Of a stretch of DNA of 8,273 nucleotides, positions 1 through 5,689 are shown in pieces. A model generated the notes under the pieces. That model was not told the DNA's origin and did not search any database. It saw only the letters and a list, made by a program, of their open reading frames with translations. Position 1 is the stretch's first letter, and each line of letters starts with the position of its first letter. The stretch spans positions 1 to 8,273 of the forward strand of contig NZ_CALHIF010000029.1 in assembly GCF_938030755.1 (NCBI RefSeq), read 5' to 3'. Origin of the DNA: an uncultured Granulicatella sp. Its GTDB lineage: Bacteria; Bacillota; Bacilli; Lactobacillales; Aerococcaceae. Position numbers and translations under genes: made by a program.

Positions 1-22
1 CAGAACTAAATCCTTTGCTTAA
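1..22 (+). CDS. IS3-family transposase OrfB (DDE integrase), C-terminal end only
   Basis: Reading from base 2, the plus strand encodes R-T-K-S-F-A and a TAA stop. This is the characteristic C-terminal signature (YRTKSF-type) of IS150-group OrfB transposases, which carry a DDE catalytic core and are made by frameshifting from orfA. Only six codons lie inside the window, so the identification rests on this tail together with the adjoining inverted repeat. It is the only protein-coding segment on the plus strand, opposite in direction to all other genes here. Whether the transposase is intact cannot be judged. Confidence 0.65.
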
Positions 23-53
23 ATTAATTGTCTAACTTTTTGGGGTCAGTACA
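1..53 (+). mobile_element. Right end of an IS3-family (IS150-group) insertion sequence
   Basis: The plus strand shows the last codons of a transposase (stop at 20-22) and then, at about 30-53, a terminal inverted-repeat-like end containing TCTAACTTTTTGGGGTCAG and finishing in CA. An orfB tail directly followed by a TTTTTGGGGTCA-type end is the usual layout at the right terminus of IS150-group elements in lactic acid bacteria. The element runs off the left edge, so its left end, orfA and target duplication cannot be seen. The precise outer base is inferred from the CA dinucleotide; a boundary at 48 is an alternative. Confidence 0.75.
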
Positions 54-141
54 AACTCAGGGGGCTATCTTTATAATTCTCTTTTCAATCCTTCGACTAG
101 CTGGTATCATTTTATAGCAAGATCTTTAGCAATTTTCTTTT

Positions 142-1185
142 TTATACCATTTTGTTTTTTACCATTTGAAGTAACACATTAGTATCAAAGATAAGCTCTT
201 TCTTTTGCTCAGAGATACTATCAAATGTTAGTTTGAACTGTTCTAAATTCGGATTTATTTCAAGAATCCAAGAATAAAATGGACCATTTAAATTGTCTTT
301 TCCAATACTGTATTTGGGAATTCTGATATTAACTATATTATCTTTATGCCCCTTTATTTTCTTCCTACCACTATATAATTTAACTTTATATTTTAGTTGA
401 CAACTCTTTTCTACCATAATAATAAAACCTAGACGCTCAACATCTTTTATTATACAACTACACTTTTTCTTTATACACTTTTGATTATCTCTAAGATTAA
501 AAATTATGGAATCATCAACTCTCGGCACTCCACACCCAAGTTGAGGACCTCTAAATATATTATTCTCCCTATCATATAAAATTTTCATTGAAGGAATAAC
601 TATATTATTTATTTCTGCTTCAATGATTAATCCATGTAAATTAACATCCTGAATAAATTCCTTTTTATAATCAACTAAATTAATTATTTCGATACTTAAA
701 ACCTCTCCAGATTTCAAAGCCATTCTTGGTATTACTATTTGTTTAAATAATTTTTTCCTAAAATTTATTCTTTCCACCATATTAATATTAAGAACTGCTT
801 TTTCAGTTTTTATCGTAGTATCTCCATTATTTATTCCTATTAGAATATATTTTTGAGATTTTTCATCAAATCCTACATCAAATCTAATTTCAGAAAATTC
901 TTTATTCTCTATTTCTATATCATATAATTCTATCGCAGAAATGGTTTCAATATTTTTAGATTTTAATGTAACTCTATGATAATAAGGATTAGAATAATAT
1001 TCTGTTTTTTCGTTAATTGCTTCCAAAATTCCACTTTTACCTATTCGAAACATCTCTTCAGCTTCTACAGTAATGCTCTTATTATTTTTCCATATTTCTT
1101 TTAACAAAAAAAGTATTAACGGAGCAATTAATAAAGCATAGCCATACTGCCAAAATACATCCGTATTTAATAAATCCATATTCAT
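142..1185 (-). CDS. Unrecognised membrane-anchored protein (347 aa)
   Basis: I do not recognise this family. A single hydrophobic segment near residues 12-28 is preceded by acidic residues and followed by basic ones (KEIWKNNK), so the positive-inside rule predicts N-terminus outside and the large remainder in the cytoplasm. No cleavable signal or lipobox is seen. The rest is rich in alternating hydrophobic residues, suggesting a mainly beta fold; residues about 95-135 (with an INNGDT turn) resemble an Ig-like strand pattern. Five cysteines lie in the C-terminal half (218, 237, 242, 244, 262), three of them in a C-x4-C-x-C cluster. The start is supported by a GGGAGG ribosome site 11 bases upstream; an in-frame ATG two codons later is less well spaced. 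The gene is very AT-rich, has its own promoter at 1255-1283 and lies 88 bases from an IS end, consistent with acquired DNA. No function is proposed. Confidence 0.8.
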   Translation of the reverse strand: MNMDLLNTDVFWQYGYALLIAPLILFLLKEIWKNNKSITVEAEEMFRIGKSGILEAINEKTEYYSNPYYHRVTLKSKNIETISAIELYDIEIENKEFSEIRFDVGFDEKSQKYILIGINNGDTTIKTEKAVLNINMVERINFRKKLFKQIVIPRMALKSGEVLSIEIINLVDYKKEFIQDVNLHGLIIEAEINNIVIPSMKILYDRENNIFRGPQLGCGVPRVDDSIIFNLRDNQKCIKKKCSCIIKDVERLGFIIMVEKSCQLKYKVKLYSGRKKIKGHKDNIVNIRIPKYSIGKDNLNGPFYSWILEINPNLEQFKLTFDSISEQKKELIFDTNVLLQMVKNKMV

Positions 1186-1254
1186 TCTATATATTACCTC
1201 CCGAGAAATTTAATTTATTGACTCTACAAATCCTTTTAAACGTTTGCATTTTTC

Positions 1255-1283
1255 ATTATATTCCTTTACGCATGCTGAATCAA
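1255..1283 (-). promoter_or_regulatory. Promoter for the anchored hypothetical gene
   Basis: On the minus strand a TTGATT -35 box (1278-1283) and a perfect TATAAT -10 box (1255-1260) are separated by exactly 17 bases. The predicted transcript starts near 1248, giving a leader of about 60 bases before the ATG at 1185. The leader contains an AAACGTTT palindrome but no clear riboswitch. This is the best-matching promoter in the window. Confidence 0.7.
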
Positions 1284-1301
1284 TTAGATTTTCCACACAA
1301 A

Positions 1302-1326
1302 AAAACAGGGTTCTCGCCCTGGTTTT
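1302..1326 (-). terminator. Rho-independent terminator after the antiterminator relic
   Basis: On the minus strand an AAAAC/CAGGG arm (with one bulged base) pairs across a six-base loop with CCCTGTTTT, and seven T residues follow. It lies two bases past the stop codon of the antiterminator fragment at 1328-1396, so it is probably that gene's original terminator. It now stands as a second barrier behind the permease gene and insulates the promoter at 1255-1283. Confidence 0.75.
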
Positions 1327-1327
1327 C

Positions 1328-1396
1328 CTATTGCAATATTCGATTGAAATGAATCGCTAGATAAAGCAATTCGTCGTTGGAATTTGATATTTCTTC
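1328..1396 (-). pseudogene. 3' remnant of a BglG/LicT-family transcriptional antiterminator
   Basis: The minus strand keeps 22 codons and a TAG stop, ending in DELLYLAIHFNRILQ. This matches the extreme C-terminus of the second PRD domain of BglG/LicT/SacT antiterminators, where a histidine in an L-x-I-H-x-x-R context is a PTS phosphorylation site. An in-frame TAA at 1397-1399 closes the frame, and upstream sequence is the terminator of the permease gene, so the RNA-binding domain, PRD1 and most of PRD2 are missing. Its own terminator follows at 1302-1326. Family members usually control beta-glucoside or sucrose PTS genes, so this looks like the stump of an older sugar locus. The identification rests on a short motif and could be wrong, but match, stop and terminator agree. 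Confidence 0.65.
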
Positions 1397-1405
1397 TTAA
1401 TGAAA

Positions 1406-1430
1406 ATAACCGAGGTAGATCCTCGGTTAT
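1406..1430 (-). terminator. Terminator of the alpha-glucoside operon
   Basis: A perfect 10-base-pair stem (ATAACCGAGG with CCTCGGTTAT) and a five-base loop lie 31 bases past the permease stop codon. The T tract on the minus strand is short (TTTCATT), so termination may be incomplete; the stronger hairpin at 1302-1326 stands downstream as a backup. Confidence 0.75.
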
Positions 1431-1460
1431 CTCCATCTTGCTAAAAAACAAGTATTATAA

Positions 1461-3017
1461 TCATTCAATATTTAAATACTCTCTTAATTCCGTTTTATAG
1501 ATTGAAGCTTTTGCACCATAGATAATTTGAATACCATTATCAACATGAACTACTCCTTTAGCATTCAATGCTTCACTAAAGTACGAATCACTTTTAACTT
1601 TGGTATTATCTTTTAAAGTTACTCTTAGTCGAGTAAAGCAAGCATCTACTGCTGAAATATTATCTTCTCCTCCGAGGGCTTCGACTAATTTTAAGTTAAA
1701 ACTACTATCATTCTTTTCTTGAACTTCTTCAATTTTTTCTGTTTCTCTTCCTGGAGTTAAATAGTTAAACTTCTTAATAAGGAATGAGAATACAAAGTAG
1801 TATAATACAAAGTAAATTGGCCCTAATATTAAAATCCAAGTCCAATTTGACCCTTTATCTGCTCCTAGAATCCCATTAAATATGAAGGATAACAATGGTC
1901 CACCAAAAGTTGCGGAACCAGAAACATTAAAGTTAACAAGATATGTGATGACATATGCTAATCCTGAGAATACAGCATGGAAGCCAAATAATAATGGAGC
2001 TACGAATAAGAAACTATATTCTAATGGTTCTGAAATCCCCATAATCACACAAGGAATAGTACTTGCAATCATTAGTGACGCAATTTTCTTTTTATTTTCA
2101 GGTTTCGCTGCTCTATAAATTGCAAATGCAGCCCCCGCTAAACCAAACATGGCAAAGATAACTTTCCCATTCATTAGATATTTACTTACATCAATATCGT
2201 ACATCGCATTTGGTGTATTTAAAATTGCATTTTGAATATTTACAGCACCTTCATATACTTGTCCTCCAATATCCTTGACCCCTCCAAGTGGAGTAAAGAA
2301 GAAAGGCAAATAAATAAAGTGATGAAGGCCAAAAGGTAATAGCATTCTTTCTGAAAAACCATATACAAATGATCCGAATGCTCCAGTCTTAGCAATAAAG
2401 TCCGCCGCACTATTTAAGAAAGCTTGTACAGGTGGGAAAATAAAGGCTAATACAATTCCTACAAACCCACTCACAATCAAACTAACGGCTGGAACAAATC
2501 TTGTTCCATTAAAAATAGAAAGAACTGCTGGAAGTTCAATTTTATAATATTTATTGTGTAATGCTGAAACGATTAACCCAATTAAAATACCGCCAAATAC
2601 CCCTGTGTCTAATGTAGTAATTCCAAGAATCATTTTTTGCCCTGTTAGTAATTTTCCTGGATTAATTGTCCCATTCAAAATGAGAAATGATCCCAGTATG
2701 GAATTCATCCCCATATACGCAATAAATCCTGAAATAGCAGCTGTCGCTTTCTCCTTCTTCGCAAAACCATAAGCAATCGACATCGCAAAAATAATTGGAA
2801 TATTATTATTAATCACATTCCCTAAATCTTTTGTGAGTTTAAACAAAGCTGCAAGAAATGGACTTCCTAATAGTGGCATTGTTTTAACCAAATTTGGGTT
2901 TGAAAATGCACTCCCAATTCCCACTAAGATACCTGCAATAGGTAATAATAGAACTGGGGCCATCAATACTTTCCCAAATTTTTGGAAAGAAGTTAGAATT
3001 CTATTTCCTGATTTCAT
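1461..3017 (-). CDS. PTS alpha-glucoside (maltose-type) permease, EIICB
   Basis: This is a glucose-superfamily PTS transporter that imports a sugar and phosphorylates it during uptake. Residues 1-420 form the membrane EIIC domain, with the hallmark GISEPLEY motif at 327-334 and many hydrophobic helices. Residues about 440-515 are the EIIB domain, with the phosphorylated cysteine at 460 in the ACFTRLRV motif. There is no EIIA domain, so phosphate must come from a separate EIIA-Glc. The 518-aa length suits MalX/GlvC/AglA-type EIICB proteins. The start is supported by a TAGGAG ribosome site. The gene begins 18 bases after the GH4 6-phospho-alpha-glucosidase stop, so the two are co-transcribed, which points to an alpha-glucoside such as maltose, isomaltose or trehalulose. 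The exact sugar cannot be read from sequence. A terminator follows at 1406-1430. Confidence 0.9.
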   Translation of the reverse strand: MKSGNRILTSFQKFGKVLMAPVLLLPIAGILVGIGSAFSNPNLVKTMPLLGSPFLAALFKLTKDLGNVINNNIPIIFAMSIAYGFAKKEKATAAISGFIAYMGMNSILGSFLILNGTINPGKLLTGQKMILGITTLDTGVFGGILIGLIVSALHNKYYKIELPAVLSIFNGTRFVPAVSLIVSGFVGIVLAFIFPPVQAFLNSAADFIAKTGAFGSFVYGFSERMLLPFGLHHFIYLPFFFTPLGGVKDIGGQVYEGAVNIQNAILNTPNAMYDIDVSKYLMNGKVIFAMFGLAGAAFAIYRAAKPENKKKIASLMIASTIPCVIMGISEPLEYSFLFVAPLLFGFHAVFSGLAYVITYLVNFNVSGSATFGGPLLSFIFNGILGADKGSNWTWILILGPIYFVLYYFVFSFLIKKFNYLTPGRETEKIEEVQEKNDSSFNLKLVEALGGEDNISAVDACFTRLRVTLKDNTKVKSDSYFSEALNAKGVVHVDNGIQIIYGAKASIYKTELREYLNIE

Positions 3018-3035
3018 ATTTACTTCTCCTATTCA

Positions 3036-4367
3036 TCATTTGAGTTCAGGCCAATATTCTGAGTTGGCCTCAATAAGACTATCTAATACCTTACGTGCAC
3101 GCTTAGCATCTACTACTAATCTATTCAACGTTAAGGCTTGTAATGCTTTTTCATAACTACCTTCAAGGTATGCTTCTACTGCTAATTTTTCATATGCGTA
3201 TTGAGATTCAATTAATCCTTTATAGAATGTACCAATTTTACCAACTGCAAATGGTTCTACTCCATTGACACCTAATAATGCTGGTACTTCAATCATGACA
3301 TCTTCAGGTAAATTAGAAACAATACCGTTATTAGGTGTCATAATAATAAATGTATCCCTTGTATTGTTTAGAATAGAGGCAGCACATTCAACAATCATAT
3401 CTCCATGGGCATCATTATGAACAATATGAGAATCCTTAGCACTATTATTTTTAATAATACGATCACATTCTTCAAAGACTCTCTTTTCACGTCCGTCCAT
3501 TACTTCGTTTGCTCGAGTATAATTTGGATCCAATTTTGTAATTTTATAGTCTGGATACAAATAGTATTGCAAATAAGTATTTGGTAGATAATCAGGGAAA
3601 TCTCTTACCATTGTTTCAACCATTCCATAAGTATCTAACCATGATTGGTCACGTTGTTCCGCATCTACTGGTAAGAAGCCTTTTTCTAAGGTAGTCTTCT
3701 TAATCAATGGAAGATAGTCTTCACCAGTAATTTTGTCATACACGTGAGTAAACCAGCCAAAGTGATTTAAACCGAAATATTTTGGTTCAAAACGATTATA
3801 GTCAACTTGAATAAGTCTTCCGAATGATCTTAATAGATTTACTGGTTGATCACAGATATTAAGAATTTTATGATCATCTGGAAATACCTTATTCAAAGCT
3901 ACTGCAACAATCGCAGCTGGATTTGTATAATTAATAATCCAAGCTTCTGGTGATTTTCTACGAACAATACTTACAAGTTCAATCATATCTCTAATTGAGC
4001 GTAATCCATATGCAAAACCACCAGGCCCACAAGTTTCTTGTCCAATTAACTCTTGTGATAATGGGATTTTTTCATCCTTTTCTCTCATTGGATAGCCGCC
4101 CGTTCTCATTTGGCAGAGGACAAAATCTACATTTTCAAATGCAATTTCTGGATCAGTTGTATATGAAAATTTAACTTCTGGTGCTTCTTCTCTAAAAAGG
4201 ATTTTACCAAATTCCCCAATTTTTTCTTGACGTTTTTCATCAATATCATACAATTTAAGTTCGTTAATTTTAAAAATATCTAAATGTTTCGTCAACGCTT
4301 TCAAAATTCCAGGTGACCAAGTAGACCCACCACCGACGATTACAACATTTACAGATTTATTTAACAT
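3036..4367 (-). CDS. 6-phospho-alpha-glucosidase, glycoside hydrolase family 4
   Basis: GH4 enzymes hydrolyse 6-phospho-glucosides in the cytoplasm by a redox-elimination route that needs NAD and a divalent metal, usually Mn2+. Seen here are the N-terminal Rossmann motif VGGGSTWSPG (11-20), the ETCGPGG block (111-117), NYTNPAA (146-152), C172-D173-Q174-P175 and N201-H202 in GLNHFGW. C172 and H202 correspond to the metal ligands and D173 to the catalytic acid of GlvA. CD rather than CN at 172-173 marks the alpha branch (GlvA, MalH, AglB); the beta branch (CelF) has CN-x-P. The usual third residue is Met, and here it is Gln. Length (443 aa) and the C-terminal EYWPELK agree with GlvA/GlvG-type enzymes. 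A GAGGAG ribosome site precedes the ATG. It is the first gene of a two-gene operon with the EIICB permease. Confidence 0.92.
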   Translation of the reverse strand: MLNKSVNVVIVGGGSTWSPGILKALTKHLDIFKINELKLYDIDEKRQEKIGEFGKILFREEAPEVKFSYTTDPEIAFENVDFVLCQMRTGGYPMREKDEKIPLSQELIGQETCGPGGFAYGLRSIRDMIELVSIVRRKSPEAWIINYTNPAAIVAVALNKVFPDDHKILNICDQPVNLLRSFGRLIQVDYNRFEPKYFGLNHFGWFTHVYDKITGEDYLPLIKKTTLEKGFLPVDAEQRDQSWLDTYGMVETMVRDFPDYLPNTYLQYYLYPDYKITKLDPNYTRANEVMDGREKRVFEECDRIIKNNSAKDSHIVHNDAHGDMIVECAASILNNTRDTFIIMTPNNGIVSNLPEDVMIEVPALLGVNGVEPFAVGKIGTFYKGLIESQYAYEKLAVEAYLEGSYEKALQALTLNRLVVDAKRARKVLDSLIEANSEYWPELK

Positions 4368-4375
4368 AATAAAGA

Positions 4376-4381
4376 CTCCTC
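4376..4381 (-). promoter_or_regulatory. Ribosome binding site of the GH4 gene
   Basis: GAGGAG on the minus strand lies eight bases upstream of the ATG at 4367. It fixes that ATG as the start and indicates strong translation. Confidence 0.8.
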
Positions 4382-4393
4382 AATAAATTATTT

Positions 4394-4405
4394 AACACAT
4401 GTGCT
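4394..4405. promoter_or_regulatory. Palindromic candidate operator of the alpha-glucoside operon
   Basis: CACATGTG is a perfect eight-base palindrome, extended by AA and TT across one mismatched pair. It sits about 10 bases downstream of the -10 box, close to the transcription start, where a bound repressor or roadblock would act. The RpiR-family protein encoded next door is the obvious candidate binder. This is inference from position and symmetry. Confidence 0.4.
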
Positions 4406-4415
4406 TTATACTTTT

Positions 4416-4443
4416 ATTATAGAATCCGTTTTCAAAAAAACAA
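4416..4443 (-). promoter_or_regulatory. Promoter of the GH4-EIICB operon
   Basis: A TATAAT -10 box (4416-4421) and a TTGTTT -35 box (4438-4443) are 16 bases apart on the minus strand. The -35 box overlaps the T tract of the rpiR terminator. The predicted start of transcription is near 4409, leaving a leader of about 42 bases. Confidence 0.6.
4421..4434 (-). promoter_or_regulatory. Possible cre site for CcpA
   Basis: TGAAAACGGATTCT matches the consensus TGWNANCGNTNWCA at 12 of 14 positions, including the central CG. It fills the space between the -35 and -10 boxes and overlaps the first base of the -10 box, a typical place for carbon catabolite repression of a PTS sugar operon. Two mismatches in the right half make this tentative. 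Confidence 0.4.
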
Positions 4444-4445
4444 TA

Positions 4446-4469
4446 AGCTTTGGCGTATCCGCCAAAGCT
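4446..4469 (-). terminator. Terminator of the rpiR gene
   Basis: A perfect 10-base-pair stem (AGCTTTGGCG with CGCCAAAGCT) and a four-base loop are followed on the minus strand by TATTG and seven T residues. It separates the regulator transcript from the GH4-EIICB operon and lies 37 bases past the regulator stop codon. Confidence 0.8.
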
Positions 4470-4506
4470 ACACAAGCATTATAAAATGACACACCACTGT
4501 GTATTT

Positions 4507-5247
4507 TTACACATTATTTAATTTATCAAGGTATTTAGCTATCAACACCTCAAAAAAATAAGAAATTGAAAATCGAGAAGAGATATCCATCCCTTCAAAT
4601 ACTTGCTTTTGATAATCTACAAACACACTTAAATCTGATATTTTTGCAATTGGGTTTTGTGATAGTCCCGTAATTGAAATCTTAGTTGCTCCATTTACAC
4701 TAGCAACATTTGCACATTCAACAAGATTCTTAGTTTGTCCGCTCATTGAAACCAGGAATATTAATGTATCTTTATTCGAGTGAACTGCTGAATGTAACAT
4801 TAAATGTCTTTCATTATAAACTCTTGCATTCTTCCCAAGAATTCTTAATTTATCTGCAGCTATGTCACATGGATATTTTGATAATCCATGCGCATAAAAT
4901 AGAATTTCTTTCTTAGTATCTAGCAATGCTATAATCTCATCTATTGTTTCATTCTTAATTAATTTTTTTGTTTGAACTAATTGATTATCTATACTTAATG
5001 ATTGGTCGTTCGGATTTGGCATAATTGAATGAATGATATCTTCTCTTAATTGAACAAAACCTGTATATCCCATTTTTTTTGCTAATCTAACAACTGTATT
5101 TGGTGAAACAAAAAATTGTTTAGAAACTTCATTTAAAGAAAGATGATCTCTACTAGAAAGCTCTTTCTTTATAAAGTCTAGTATTTCTTTTTCTAGTTCA
5201 TTTAGCTTAGAATAATTTTCTTGAATATTATTATAAAAATTACGCAA
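4507..5247 (-). CDS. RpiR/MurR-family transcriptional regulator
   Basis: The protein has an N-terminal helix-turn-helix (about residues 36-72, with LSLNEVSKQFFVSPNTVVRL) and a C-terminal SIS sugar-isomerase fold (about 112-238, with SMSGQTKN at 167-174). The SIS fold binds sugar phosphates in this family. The 246-aa length fits MalR/GlvR/MurR-type proteins. The start codon is TTG: an AAAGGTG ribosome site lies eight bases upstream and no in-frame ATG fits, while starting there gives the usual N-terminal NELEKEI helix. The gene lies immediately upstream of a GH4 gene and an EIICB gene on the same strand, so it very likely controls them. In B. subtilis GlvR, a related protein, acts as an activator of a maltose operon; whether this one activates or represses is unknown. 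Confidence 0.88.
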   Translation of the reverse strand: MRNFYNNIQENYSKLNELEKEILDFIKKELSSRDHLSLNEVSKQFFVSPNTVVRLAKKMGYTGFVQLREDIIHSIMPNPNDQSLSIDNQLVQTKKLIKNETIDEIIALLDTKKEILFYAHGLSKYPCDIAADKLRILGKNARVYNERHLMLHSAVHSNKDTLIFLVSMSGQTKNLVECANVASVNGATKISITGLSQNPIAKISDLSVFVDYQKQVFEGMDISSRFSISYFFEVLIAKYLDKLNNV

Positions 5248-5255
5248 AATATCAT

Positions 5256-5262
5256 CACCTTT
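5256..5262 (-). promoter_or_regulatory. Ribosome binding site fixing the TTG start of rpiR
   Basis: AAAGGTG on the minus strand is eight bases from the TTG at 5247. A nearby ATG (5253-5255) overlaps the spacer but is in another frame, so it cannot start this protein. Confidence 0.65.
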
Positions 5263-5270
5263 CTGGCTTC

Positions 5271-5300
5271 ATTTTACATCTTATTTACTTCTAACTTCAA
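5271..5300 (-). promoter_or_regulatory. Possible promoter of rpiR
   Basis: TTGAAG (5295-5300) and TAAAAT (5271-5276) are 18 bases apart on the minus strand and would give a short leader of about 20 bases. A second pair with TTGAGA at 5330-5335 is also possible. The rest of 5302-5373 is AT-rich with nothing else I can name. Confidence 0.4.
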
Positions 5301-5373
5301 TACTATTTTTTATATAATTTATTTTTCCATCTCAACTTCTACCTTTATACGGGTAATTAATAACTCTATACAA

Positions 5374-5401
5374 AAAAAACGAGGCTCTCGCCCCGTTTTT
5401 T
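5374..5401 (-). terminator. Terminator after the DinJ-like gene
   Basis: On the minus strand AAAAAACGGGG pairs with CCTCGTTTTTT across the loop CGAGAG, with one G-T wobble, and the T run continues. It lies 38 bases past the antitoxin stop and leaves no room for a toxin gene. The A-rich and T-rich flanks mean it could also work in the plus direction. Confidence 0.8.
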
Positions 5402-5438
5402 CATGTTTGTTCCGTTTTGATTTTGTTTCGGTAGTGCT

Positions 5439-5630
5439 TCATAATTCCAACGCTTTCTTCAATTCGTCCACTGAGTGATACCCTTTTGCGTTTGGATCCT
5501 TAGCAATCTTTCTACCTTCTTCAATTGCTTCAATAGTTTCTTTATTATACTTATCCAATTTCGGAGAGGAAGGGAGTCCTTGCCCATTGATATCTTTATA
5601 GATTTGGATATTTAAATTTGATGTACTCAT
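5439..5630 (-). CDS. Internally deleted DinJ/RelB-type antitoxin remnant
   Basis: The 63-aa product begins MSTSNLNIQI, the beta strand typical of DinJ-type antitoxins, and ends with their C-terminal block (YNKETIEAIEE at 28-38, AKDPNAKGYHSVDEL at 43-57). Between them, where full-length homologues have the two helices of the ribbon-helix-helix DNA-binding domain, only a few residues remain (KDINGQGLPSSPKL). About 20-25 residues seem to be missing, yet the frame is kept. The ATG at 5630 is preceded by an AGAGGTG site; a longer frame reaching 5678 has no such support. No RelE/YafQ-type toxin gene follows: a terminator comes 38 bases on. It is probably an orphan relic that cannot bind DNA as a normal dimer, though it may still fold against a toxin. 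It might be co-transcribed with the hydrolase gene ending 60 bases upstream, as no terminator lies between. Confidence 0.7.
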   Translation of the reverse strand: MSTSNLNIQIYKDINGQGLPSSPKLDKYNKETIEAIEEGRKIAKDPNAKGYHSVDELKKALEL

Positions 5631-5636
5631 CCTTTT

Positions 5637-5643
5637 CACCTCT
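5637..5643 (-). promoter_or_regulatory. Ribosome binding site of the DinJ-like gene
   Basis: AGAGGTG lies six bases before the ATG at 5630. It chooses the shorter 63-aa reading over the 79-aa frame starting at 5678, and puts the protein start where DinJ homologues begin. Confidence 0.65.
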
Positions 5644-5689
5644 TTACGTCTAGATTTTACAGTTATATAGCAATCCAAAATTTCTGCTT

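Noticed and set aside
1302..1430. Paired hairpins considered as an antiterminator/terminator RNA switch
   Set aside because: The two stems do not share alternative pairing arms, and each directly follows its own stop codon, so two ordinary terminators are the simpler reading.
1285..1434. Minus-strand frame beginning MEITEDLPRLFSL between permease and anchored gene
   Set aside because: It runs straight through two terminator hairpins, has no ribosome site, and the same bases in another frame carry the antiterminator tail.
1882..3156. Plus-strand open frames of 72-107 codons across the permease gene
   Set aside because: They lie fully or mostly inside the strongly supported EIICB and GH4 genes on the other strand, lack convincing ribosome sites and show no domain features.
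5221..5478. Plus-strand 85-codon frame across the rpiR upstream region
   Set aside because: It runs through the rpiR promoter, a clear terminator and the antitoxin tail; composition is low-complexity Ile/Phe/Ser-rich and no start signal is seen.
5630..5678. Longer N-terminus (16 extra residues) for the DinJ-like protein
   Set aside because: No ribosome site precedes the 5678 ATG, the extension is basic and unlike the family, and the AGAGGTG site points to 5630.
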